64,000 nucleotides of DNA from Streptomyces sp. CB03234 (GTDB lineage Bacteria > Actinomycetota > Actinomycetes > Streptomycetales > Streptomycetaceae). Position 1 is the stretch's first letter, and the number at the start of each line of letters is the position of its first letter. Positions 48,739 to 55,810 of the stretch are shown piece after piece. The notes beneath the pieces are model-generated. The model did no database searches. It was not told the origin of the DNA and saw only the letters and a list, made by a program, of their open reading frames with translations. The stretch is taken from positions 762,398-826,397 of the forward strand of contig NZ_LIYH01000005.1 of the NCBI RefSeq assembly GCF_001905885.1. Reading direction: 5' to 3'. A program made the translations under genes and the position numbers.

Positions 48739-48930
48739 TCAACGGCTGGGCCACACGGGGCGGGCCGTCAAAACGTCCCATTCGTGGTCCGGCAGTCCCG
48801 GGACCGCCCGGCCCAGCGCTCTCCATTCGCGCAGCAACGACGAATAGACGGGGGCCGTATCGGCCTCCGTCGCTTGCCTGCTCTGTGGGATGAGGGGCAC
48901 ACGCTGCCACTTACCGGCGCGAGGAGCCAT
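48739..48930 (-). CDS. Small hypothetical protein
   Basis: The 63-residue frame reads MAPRAGKWQRVPLIPQSRQA and then TAPVYSSLLREWRALGRAVPG, ending ARPVWPSR. The balanced composition and a plausible AAAGG ribosome site before ATG 48930 set it apart from the other frames in this gap. It loosely resembles small Streptomyces proteins with a VPLIP start that I recall, without known function. It precedes the chaplin gene on the same strand with 178 bases between. Confidence 0.45.
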   Translation of the reverse strand: MAPRAGKWQRVPLIPQSRQATEADTAPVYSSLLREWRALGRAVPGLPDHEWDVLTARPVWPSR

Positions 48931-48999
48931 GCCGAGCCTTTCCGTTCACAGCAGCCTTGGCGAGGCTCTCGTATCATGTCACAGCCCGTACGCGTACCC

Positions 49000-50358
49000 T
49001 CACAGTCCCGGACGGTGGGGCAGGGCCGTGAACCGCAGGCCGAAGTGGTCGAGGGTGCGGGGCAGCGGCCGGTCCGGGCGCAGCCGGCCGGGCCGGTCCG
49101 GCAGGTAGGTGTGCCGTTCGAGCAGGGCCGCCAGCATGGTGGAGGTCACCAGCAGCACCAGGTCCTCGCCCGGGCACTCGCCGGGGCCCGCGCTGAACGG
49201 CATCAGCGCCTCGGTGTCCTGGGCCGTGCCGTCCAGCCAGATCTCCGGCGTGAGCCGGTCGGAGTACGGCAGCGACTCGTCCCGGTGGAACAGCGGCGTG
49301 TAGATCAGGAACTCGGTCCCGGCGGGCAGCGCGTCCCCGCCCCAGTCCGTCTCGCGCACCGACTCGCGCAGGACGAAGGGCGTGGTGGGCCAGAGGCGTA
49401 CCGACTCCAGTACGCAGGCGCGGGTGTACGGCAGGAGGCGCGGCTCGGTCAGGTCGGTGACCGCCAGTTCGTTGCGTACCTGCGTCTCCTGCGCGGTGTG
49501 CGTGGACAGCAGGGCCAGCGTCCGGAAGGTCGCGATGCCCGCCGCGTCGAAGGCGAACAGCCAGTGCGGTGCCTGGCCCGCCGGGTCGGTGCCGGGCTCG
49601 GCGGGTGTGGCGGCGAGGGCGGCGGCGAGGCTGCCGGGCTCGGCGCGGTCGAGGTGCGTGCGCAGCCGGCGCTCGAACCGGTCGCGCAGGGCGGTGCGGC
49701 GCGGGGCGGCGACGGACCAGTTGGCGGCGGAGCGCAGTCGGCCGAGCATCGCGGTCAGCCCGGTGTCGTCGCGCCCCGTGTCGCCGAGCACGAGGCGGCG
49801 TGCCGTGCGGTCCCAGGCGGTGCGGAAGGCCGTCCAGTCGATCTCGCCGTCCCCGGCGGTCGTCGCGCCCAGGAGCTTGCCGGCCTCTTCGCGCACCGTC
49901 CGCACCATGCGCGGGGCCAGGCTGTGCACCTGGTGGCCGTACTCCAGCACGGCCTCGTTGAACGCGCGCCGCGAGTCCCGTTCCGTACCGCGCGAGATCA
50001 GCACGCCGTGTGGCTGGAACTGCTCCAGCGAGGCCCGCTTCTCGCGGGTGGAGGGGGAGTACGGGTCGGGCGTGCCGTTCAGGATGCGGGTGGCGTCGCC
50101 GGCCTGGAGGACGACGGCGAAGTGGCGCCCGGCCACGTCGACCCGGAGCGGGCCGGGGCCGTACGCGCCGCGCAGCTCGCTGAGCAGCCCGGTGGCGCGC
50201 CGGTCGACGGCGTACCGCTCGGCGAGGGCCATCCCGGCGCGGCGGCGGACGATGACACCGGCCGCGAGGGTGGGGGCGAGGACCTGCGCGGCCAGCCGCG
50301 CGGTGTCCCGCACGGACGCCCGTGCGGGCATGTGCGCGACCCTGTCCGTGCTGCTCAT
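49000..50358 (-). CDS. Cytochrome P450
   Basis: The 452-residue protein has the P450 landmarks: ESVRLWP (K-helix ExxR), AFDAAGIATF in the I-helix and FSAGPGECPG, the heme-cysteine loop FxxGxxxCxG with Glu at the usual His/Arg position. Its N-terminal part is divergent from common Streptomyces P450s and carries a helix-forming LAAQVLAPTLAAGVIV segment. No ferredoxin or reductase gene is adjacent. The substrate is unknown. ATG 50358 is the first start on the strand; a DUF6479-like gene follows upstream. Confidence 0.87.
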   Translation of the reverse strand: MSSTDRVAHMPARASVRDTARLAAQVLAPTLAAGVIVRRRAGMALAERYAVDRRATGLLSELRGAYGPGPLRVDVAGRHFAVVLQAGDATRILNGTPDPYSPSTREKRASLEQFQPHGVLISRGTERDSRRAFNEAVLEYGHQVHSLAPRMVRTVREEAGKLLGATTAGDGEIDWTAFRTAWDRTARRLVLGDTGRDDTGLTAMLGRLRSAANWSVAAPRRTALRDRFERRLRTHLDRAEPGSLAAALAATPAEPGTDPAGQAPHWLFAFDAAGIATFRTLALLSTHTAQETQVRNELAVTDLTEPRLLPYTRACVLESVRLWPTTPFVLRESVRETDWGGDALPAGTEFLIYTPLFHRDESLPYSDRLTPEIWLDGTAQDTEALMPFSAGPGECPGEDLVLLVTSTMLAALLERHTYLPDRPGRLRPDRPLPRTLDHFGLRFTALPHRPGL

Positions 50359-50413
50359 GGCCCCCGGGTGCCCAGGCCCCCCGCACGCGAAACGACACGC
50401 GGACGGCCCCCGG

Positions 50414-50794
50414 TCAGCCGCCCGTCGTCGGGCCGCCGCTGCCGAAGCCGCCGCTGGGGGTGCCGCCCCATTTGGCGTCCTTCTCGGTGCGGGGCGAGGA
50501 GTCCGGGTCGGTGTTCTGGTGCCTCAGCTCGTACGGCATCAGCCGGTCCTCGCGCTCCTCCAGCTCGGCCGGCCTGCGGTGGCCCTCCGCCTCACCCGGC
50601 AGCCCGGCGTCCGGCGGCCGGTGCGGCTGCTCCTCTTCCCTGGGAGGCGCGGGCTCCCGGTTCCGGATGCGCCGCCCCAGCCAGAACGCGCCAATCAGGA
50701 ACCCGACGAGAATGATCCCGGCCACGAGGGGGCCGATGCCGACAAGATGGTCTTTCTCTGCCAATTCCATGCTGTACGTCATGAGAGCGTCCAT
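50414..50794 (-). CDS. DUF6479-like single-helix membrane protein
   Basis: The protein of about 126 residues begins MDALMTYSMELAEKDHLVG and has one helix (GIGPLVAGIILVGFLIGAFWL). GRRIRNREPAPPREEEQPHRPPD follows, the typical tail of the Streptomyces family I know as DUF6479. The end is Gly-rich (GGFGSGGPTTGG). The start is uncertain among ATG 50794, 50782 and 50770, since no good ribosome site stands out. It is divergent from the rodlin genes. Function unknown. Confidence 0.7.
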   Translation of the reverse strand: MDALMTYSMELAEKDHLVGIGPLVAGIILVGFLIGAFWLGRRIRNREPAPPREEEQPHRPPDAGLPGEAEGHRRPAELEEREDRLMPYELRHQNTDPDSSPRTEKDAKWGGTPSGGFGSGGPTTGG

Positions 50795-50907
50795 ACCGGA
50801 TGTGTACCCGGTGAGGGCCGAGTCAGGCCAGAGCAAGACAAAGACAAAACTGTGGTCGTAAAACCGTGAGTCCGTCTTTTCCCGATTGAGCCCTTCGAGT
50901 GACAACG

Positions 50908-50935
50908 CGCAACTGAAACCGCTCTGGGCTGTTGA
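50908..50935 (+). promoter_or_regulatory. BldN-type promoter of the first rodlin gene
   Basis: CGCAAC, exactly 16 bases, TGTTGA lies 45 bases before the start. It fits the BldN pattern except for the first base of the -10. Confidence 0.6.
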
Positions 50936-50979
50936 TCAGGGCGACCCAAGCACCGGGTCTCTCGACAGAAGGATGGACC

Positions 50980-51366
50980 ATGATCAAGAAGGTTCTGGCT
51001 ACCGCCGGCGTGGCCGCGGCCGTCCTGGGCGCCTCCGCGCCGATGGCCGCCGCCGTGGGTGACCGCGGGGTCGACACGCAGAACGGTAACTTCGCCACCC
51101 AGTCGTACGGCAACACCTACACCGGCGGCTACATGAGCCCGCAGATCGGGCTCATCCAGGGCTCCCTCAACAAGCCCTGCATCGCTGTGCCGATCGAGGA
51201 CGTGCAGAACATCGTGGCCCTGATCAACATCGGTGTTCAGGACATCCTGAGCGACCAGCAGAACCAGCAGTGCGCGGAGAACTCCACGGCGGTCAAGGGC
51301 GACGCCCCGCTGTCGCACATCCTCGAGGACGTCCTCTCCGAGAACGCCTCCGCCTCCGTCGACTAA
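50980..51366 (+). CDS. Rodlin
   Basis: The 128-residue precursor has a signal MIKKVLATAGVAAAVLG. The rodlin mature chain follows (GDRGVDTQNGNFATQ, GGYMSPQIGLIQGSLNKPC, VPIEDVQNIVALINIGVQDI), with two cysteines. Rodlins align chaplin fibrils into the paired rodlet layer of aerial hyphae and spores. AGAAGGA precedes ATG 50980. It is followed in tandem by a near-identical second copy, whereas in S. coelicolor rdlA and rdlB are divergent. Confidence 0.95.
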   Translation: MIKKVLATAGVAAAVLGASAPMAAAVGDRGVDTQNGNFATQSYGNTYTGGYMSPQIGLIQGSLNKPCIAVPIEDVQNIVALINIGVQDILSDQQNQQCAENSTAVKGDAPLSHILEDVLSENASASVD

Positions 51367-51447
51367 GGACTGTGGCCACCGGCCCGCGCGACGTCCGTGT
51401 GGGCCGGTCCCCTCTGCGGCCGCCACGGCCGCACGCACGAAGACTTC

Positions 51448-51475
51448 AGTAACCGCATGGCGCCCTCCCCGAGTG
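51448..51475 (+). promoter_or_regulatory. Weak BldN-type promoter candidate of the second rodlin gene
   Basis: AGTAAC, 16 bases, CGAGTG lies 51 bases before the start. The -35 is good but the -10 is poor. Confidence 0.3.
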
Positions 51476-51526
51476 GGCGCGGCAGGACGACCCGAGTAGC
51501 GGGTCTCTCGACGAGAAGGATGGACC

Positions 51527-51913
51527 ATGATCAAGAAGGTTCTGGCTACCGCCGGCGTCGCCGCGGCCGTGCTGGGCGTCACCGCGCCGATGGCCTCCGC
51601 CGTGGGTGACCGCGGGGTCGACACGCAGAACGGCAACTTCTCGAAGCAGGCGTACGGCAACACCGTTACCGGCGGCTACATGAGCCCGCAGGTGGGCCTC
51701 GTTCAGGGGACGCTCAACAAGCCCTGCATCGCTGTGCCGATCGAGGACGTGCAGAACATCGTGGCCCTGATCAACATCGGTGTTCAGGACATCCTGAGCG
51801 ACCAGCAGAACCAGCAGTGCACGGAGAACTCCACGGCGGTCAAGGGCGACGCCCCGCTGTCGCACATCCTGGAGGACGTCCTCTCCGAGAACCTCAGCGC
51901 CTCCGTCGAATAA
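51527..51913 (+). CDS. Rodlin, second tandem copy
   Basis: The 128-residue precursor differs from its neighbour mainly near the signal end (LGVTAPMASA) and in the region GNFSKQAYGNTVTGG. The part after KPCIAVPIED is almost identical at the DNA level, as is the 40-base leader with the ribosome site. Both cysteines are conserved. A strong terminator follows. It is expected to act with the first rodlin in rodlet formation. Recent duplication or gene conversion explains the sequence pattern. Confidence 0.95.
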   Translation: MIKKVLATAGVAAAVLGVTAPMASAVGDRGVDTQNGNFSKQAYGNTVTGGYMSPQVGLVQGTLNKPCIAVPIEDVQNIVALINIGVQDILSDQQNQQCTENSTAVKGDAPLSHILEDVLSENLSASVE

Positions 51914-51943
51914 AACGCGTCCAACCTGTCGGTGTGACCACAG

Positions 51944-51985
51944 GGGCGGGCCCCGCATCCGAATCCACGGATGCGGGGCCCGCCC
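51944..51985 (+). terminator. Terminator after the rodlin pair
   Basis: An 18-bp perfect stem (core GCGGGCCCCGCATCCG) with a 6-base loop lies 30 bases after the second rodlin stop. Confidence 0.85.
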
Positions 51986-52066
51986 GCTTGTGTGAGGTCT
52001 GAAACATTTGGCGTGGCCCGCCGCATCAAAGAGGGTGAGGACGACAGCGGTGGTGAAGGGGAGGGC

Positions 52067-52579
52067 ATGAGACAGTCCTGCACGGACGAGTTCATGGAGT
52101 TCGCGGCCGGGCGGGCGGGACATCTCTTCCGCTCCGCGTGCCTGCTGACCAGCGGGGACACCCATCTCGCCGAAGACCTGGTGCAGGAGACGCTGGGGCG
52201 GTTGTACGTCGTGTGGGGGCGGATGGCCCGGGTGGGCAATCCGGCCGGGTACGCCCAGACCGTTCTCGTCCGCACCTACCTCGCGCAAGCGCGACGGCGC
52301 TCCTCGAGCGAGCGGCCGCTGGCCGAACTCCCCGAGACCACCACCGGACGCGGCGACGATCCGGCCCTGCGGGTGGCGCTCCTCCACGCGCTGGCGCGGC
52401 TGGGGCCGAAGGACCGGGCCGTGGTGGTGCTGCGGTACTGGGAGGACCGCAGCGTCGAGGAGACCGCCGCCGCCATGAACGTCAGCGCGGCCGCCGTGCG
52501 TACGCGCTCCACCCGGGCGCTCACCCGGCTCCGCGAGCAACTGGGCGGCAGCCTCGCCGAACTCGTACCGGCGCACTGA
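52067..52579 (+). CDS. SigE-family ECF RNA polymerase sigma factor
   Basis: The 170-residue sigma-70 family protein has region 2 (TDEFMEFAAGRAGHLFRSAC, HLAEDLVQETLGRLYV, WGRMARVGNPAGYAQTVLV) and region 4 (LGPKDRAVVVLRYWEDRSVEETAAAM). These are the features of the actinobacterial SigE subfamily. It has no RskA-like anti-sigma gene next to it, but the following gene encodes a single-pass membrane protein, a common pairing. ATG 52067 follows GAAGGGGAGG. Its target promoters are unknown. Confidence 0.9.
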   Translation: MRQSCTDEFMEFAAGRAGHLFRSACLLTSGDTHLAEDLVQETLGRLYVVWGRMARVGNPAGYAQTVLVRTYLAQARRRSSSERPLAELPETTTGRGDDPALRVALLHALARLGPKDRAVVVLRYWEDRSVEETAAAMNVSAAAVRTRSTRALTRLREQLGGSLAELVPAH

Positions 52580-52644
52580 GCGACTGCCACCCTCACCGAC
52601 CCTGCGACCACGAACGTCACACGACCCACGAACGGTGGTTCCCC

Positions 52645-53865
52645 ATGCCCTTTGAGGACGACGTCTCCGAGGCGATGCACCGCACCGGCGAAACCTTCAT
52701 CACGGACCACCGCGCGATCGTGGAGGGCGGGTTGCGGCGGGGGCAGGCCCGGGTGATGCGCCGCCGTGCGGCCGTGGGGGCGGCCGCCGTGATGGCGCTG
52801 ACCGGTTCGGTTTTCTACGGGGGCTGGCTACTCGGCACCTCCCCCGCCCAGGAGGTGGTCACCGGCAACGGCCCGTCCCCTGACGTGACGCTCTCCGGCA
52901 CGCCGAACCCCAGGATGAACGACCCCGACCAGCACATCCGCGTCTCCGCCGACCAGATGATCCAGATCCTGGAGCGGGTTCTGCCCAAGGGCAAGCTGAC
53001 CCAGCAGCGCGGCACCAGCAACTTCGGGGACCCGAACCAGGCGGCGGACGCGTCCCTCGTGTACGACGACGGGTTCGGCGAGGCCCTCGTCGAGGTGTCC
53101 ATCAAGCGGGCCGACATCAAGGCCCCGGCCAACCGCAAGCTGGTCGTCTGCCCGAAGAAGCTCACCCCGCCCGCCATCAGCTGTCACAGCGAGCCGTGGG
53201 CCGGGGGCTCGGCCACCGTCGTGAGCGAGGACAAGGGCCTGCGCACGTCGCGCTCGGTGAGTCTGTCCGAGGAGGGCTATCTCGTGGAGCTGACCACCTT
53301 CAACGGTCTGCCGAAGGAAGGCAGGGCCACCCGCGCGCACCCGCCCTTCACGGAGATGCAGACGTCCAACCTGATAGGGATGCTGAACTCGGCGATGACC
53401 AAGTACGGCATCCCCAACCCGGACCTCTTCACCCGGGAGGTGCGCGTCTCGGGAAGCCTGGCCGTAATGGAGCGGCTGCAGCGGCTCTCGCCGAAGGGAC
53501 TGTCGCCGCGCGGTGGCGGTGGCGACGGCGCAACCGGTTACATCATCGCGTACGACGTCAAGAACAAGACCAAGAGTCACCTCCGGGCGACCCTCACCCC
53601 GAAGGGCGCCCCGGGCGACGGGGAACCGCGGTGGAGCGAGACGCTCCCGGACGGCACGAGGATCGCCACGTCGGAGCGGCCCGCCAAGGGCAAGGGCGTC
53701 ACCGAGTGGCGGGTCGACGCGCTGCGGCCGAACGGCCTGCGCGTCACCATCACCTCGTACAACGCGGAGTACCCGCACCGGGACGCCAACCGGACGACGC
53801 CGCCCGCCACGATGGAGCAGCTCAAGGCGGTGGCCGTCCACGATTCCTGGCTGACGCTCAAGTAG
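52645..53865 (+). CDS. Single-pass membrane protein, partner of the sigma factor
   Basis: The 406-residue protein has a 45-residue cytoplasmic part (MPFEDDVSEAMHRTGETF). One helix follows (AAVGAAAVMALTGSVFYGGWLL), then a 340-residue extracellular domain. The layout is that of proteins encoded directly after SigE-type sigma genes in Streptomyces, possibly anti-sigma-like regulators or sensors. No ASD/HxxxCxxC motif is visible. It lies 65 bases after the sigma gene, so one transcript is likely. Two Cys pairs (VVCPK, ISCHS) may form a disulfide. Confidence 0.75.
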   Translation: MPFEDDVSEAMHRTGETFITDHRAIVEGGLRRGQARVMRRRAAVGAAAVMALTGSVFYGGWLLGTSPAQEVVTGNGPSPDVTLSGTPNPRMNDPDQHIRVSADQMIQILERVLPKGKLTQQRGTSNFGDPNQAADASLVYDDGFGEALVEVSIKRADIKAPANRKLVVCPKKLTPPAISCHSEPWAGGSATVVSEDKGLRTSRSVSLSEEGYLVELTTFNGLPKEGRATRAHPPFTEMQTSNLIGMLNSAMTKYGIPNPDLFTREVRVSGSLAVMERLQRLSPKGLSPRGGGGDGATGYIIAYDVKNKTKSHLRATLTPKGAPGDGEPRWSETLPDGTRIATSERPAKGKGVTEWRVDALRPNGLRVTITSYNAEYPHRDANRTTPPATMEQLKAVAVHDSWLTLK

Positions 53866-53871
53866 GAGTGA

Positions 53872-53931
53872 GTGAGCCAGCGAGTGAGCCAGTGAGCGAG
53901 CCAGAAAGTGAGCCAGTGAGTGAGTGAGCGA
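53872..53931 (+). repeat. Five imperfect 12-bp tandem repeats
   Basis: Units of GTGAGCCAGTGA (with single-base changes such as GCGAGCCAGAAA and GTGAGTGAGCGA) fill the gap between two convergent genes. No gene is encoded. Confidence 0.88.
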
Positions 53932-53942
53932 AGGCGTCGGCG

Positions 53943-55631
53943 TCACTTCGCGTCGGAGTAGCGCCCCACCGTCGCCGTCGTGAACGGGAACCGCACCGGT
54001 GTGTCCCCGAACGCGATCCGGCCGGCCGCGTCCCCGGCCGTCCGGATCGCTTCGGCGACCGCCGGGGCCTCCTTGGCCGGGCAGTGCACGATCACCTCGT
54101 CGTGCTGGAAGAAGACCAGCTCCGCCCGCATCCCGGAGAGGGCCTGCCGCAGCGCGGCGAGCAGCAGCAGCGCCCAGTCGGCGGCGCTGCCCTGTACGAC
54201 GAAGTTACGGGTGAACCGGCCGCGCGCGCGGGCGTTCACCGACGCGTACCCCGGCGTGAACTCGGCGTCGGACAGCGGCTCTTCCGCGCCCTCCTGGGGG
54301 ATGCCCGCCTCGTCGGCCTCCGCCGCGCCCGCGGCGCGCGGGCTCGTCCGGCCCAGCCAGGTGCGCACCAGCCGGCCCTCCTCGCCCGCCTTCGCCGCGT
54401 CGTCCACATAGGCCACCGCCCGGGGGAACCGGCGGCGCAGGGCCGCCAGGTTCTTCAGGCCGTCCCCGCTGGTCTGCCCGTAGATCGCGCCGAGCAGCGC
54501 GAGCTTCGCGTGCTCCCGGTCACCGGAGAACGCCCGGTCGGACAGGCGCGTGTACAGGTCGTCCCCGTGGCCCGCCACCTCCATCAGGCCCGGGTCCCGG
54601 GAGATCGCCGCCAGCACCCGGGGCTCCATCTGGTCCGCGTCCGCGACGACGAGCCGCCAGCCGTCGTCGGCGACGACCGCCCGCCGTATCACCTTCGGGA
54701 TCTGCAGGGCGCCGCCGCCGTTGGTCGTCCAGCGCCCGCTGACCGTGCCACCCGGCAGGTACTCCGGCCGGAAACGCCCGTCCCGCACCCAGTCCTGGAG
54801 CCAGCCCCAGCCGTGCGCCGTCCAGATCCGGTACAGCTTCTTGTACGCGATGAGCGGCTCGACCGCCGGGTGGTCGATCTCCTCGAGCTCCCAGCGGCGC
54901 GTCGAGCGCACCTTGATCCCCGCCTGGGCGAACGCCTTCACCACGTCGGCGGGGAGGTCCGGCCGCACCCGGCGGCCGAACGCCGCCGACACCTCGTCCG
55001 CCAGCTCCGCCAGCCGGCGCGGCTCGCCCCCGCCCGCGTACCGCTCGCCCAGCAGCTCGTGCAGGACGGCCCGGTGGACGTCGGCCCGCCACGGCAGGCC
55101 GGCCCGGGTCATCTCGGCGGCCACCAGCATCCCCGCCGACTCGGCCGCCGTCAGCAGCCGCATCCGGCCGGGGTGCTCGGCGGCCGCGTGTCTTCGGTGC
55201 TGGTCCGCGTACACCTCCAGCAGGCCCTCGAAGGGCACATCCAGGCGCGTCTGCGGCTCGAACAGGGGCGACTGCGCGCCCGGCTCGGCGGCCCGCAGCG
55301 GCGGATCGGCCGGTACGGGACGGTCGTGCAGCCGCGCCCAGGCCGCCGCGGCCGAGCGGGGCTCGCCCAGCCGCCCCTCGTGCCCGAGCAGCAACTGCTC
55401 GGCGTTCTCGATGTCGTAACACCGCTCGACCCGGACACCGGCCGCCAGGAGCCGTGGGTACAGCGCGGCCGTGGACCGCCACACCCACCGGCCGACGCCC
55501 GGCCGCGACCGCACCGCCTCCACCAGGTCGGGCTCGGTCAGCACCGGACCGGCGGGCAGGCCGTCCCCGCCGAGGGGGACGAGCCGTGCCCCGCCGCCCT
55601 CGGTGCCGTCCACCAGCCAGCGTTCGCTCAC
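53943..55631 (-). CDS. Bifunctional 3'-5' exonuclease / family A DNA polymerase
   Basis: The 562-residue protein is a short PolA-like enzyme present as a second copy in Streptomyces. The N-terminal exonuclease-like half (residues 1-190) is followed by the polymerase domain with motif A VVADADQMEPRVLA, the O-helix region KLALLGAIYGQTSGDGLKN, and motif C FFQHDEVIVH. It lacks a 5'-3' exonuclease domain. Probable role is repair or lesion synthesis. GTG 55631 was chosen because homologues begin with a GERW/SERW motif. The gene is convergent with the sigma-factor pair. Confidence 0.88.
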   Translation of the reverse strand: MSERWLVDGTEGGGARLVPLGGDGLPAGPVLTEPDLVEAVRSRPGVGRWVWRSTAALYPRLLAAGVRVERCYDIENAEQLLLGHEGRLGEPRSAAAAWARLHDRPVPADPPLRAAEPGAQSPLFEPQTRLDVPFEGLLEVYADQHRRHAAAEHPGRMRLLTAAESAGMLVAAEMTRAGLPWRADVHRAVLHELLGERYAGGGEPRRLAELADEVSAAFGRRVRPDLPADVVKAFAQAGIKVRSTRRWELEEIDHPAVEPLIAYKKLYRIWTAHGWGWLQDWVRDGRFRPEYLPGGTVSGRWTTNGGGALQIPKVIRRAVVADDGWRLVVADADQMEPRVLAAISRDPGLMEVAGHGDDLYTRLSDRAFSGDREHAKLALLGAIYGQTSGDGLKNLAALRRRFPRAVAYVDDAAKAGEEGRLVRTWLGRTSPRAAGAAEADEAGIPQEGAEEPLSDAEFTPGYASVNARARGRFTRNFVVQGSAADWALLLLAALRQALSGMRAELVFFQHDEVIVHCPAKEAPAVAEAIRTAGDAAGRIAFGDTPVRFPFTTATVGRYSDAK

Positions 55632-55714
55632 GCATGCGAGTCTGGCACCCGGCACTGACAATCGCCGTGATCACCCGCTTCGCGCCGCCCAGGCCCTGCA
55701 CGGCCCCGCGCCCG

Positions 55715-55780
55715 GCACCGGACCGGCACCGGTACGGCACCGGACCGGCACCGGTACGGCACCGGACCCGCACCGGTACG
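55715..55780 (+). repeat. Three 22-bp tandem repeats
   Basis: Three copies of GCACCGGACC-G/CGCACCGGTACG stand in the gap between the polymerase and ABC permease genes. The third copy has one substitution, and a decayed fourth follows. Confidence 0.9.
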
Positions 55781-55810
55781 GGCGCCGGTACGGGTGCCGG
55801 GTCCCGGCGC

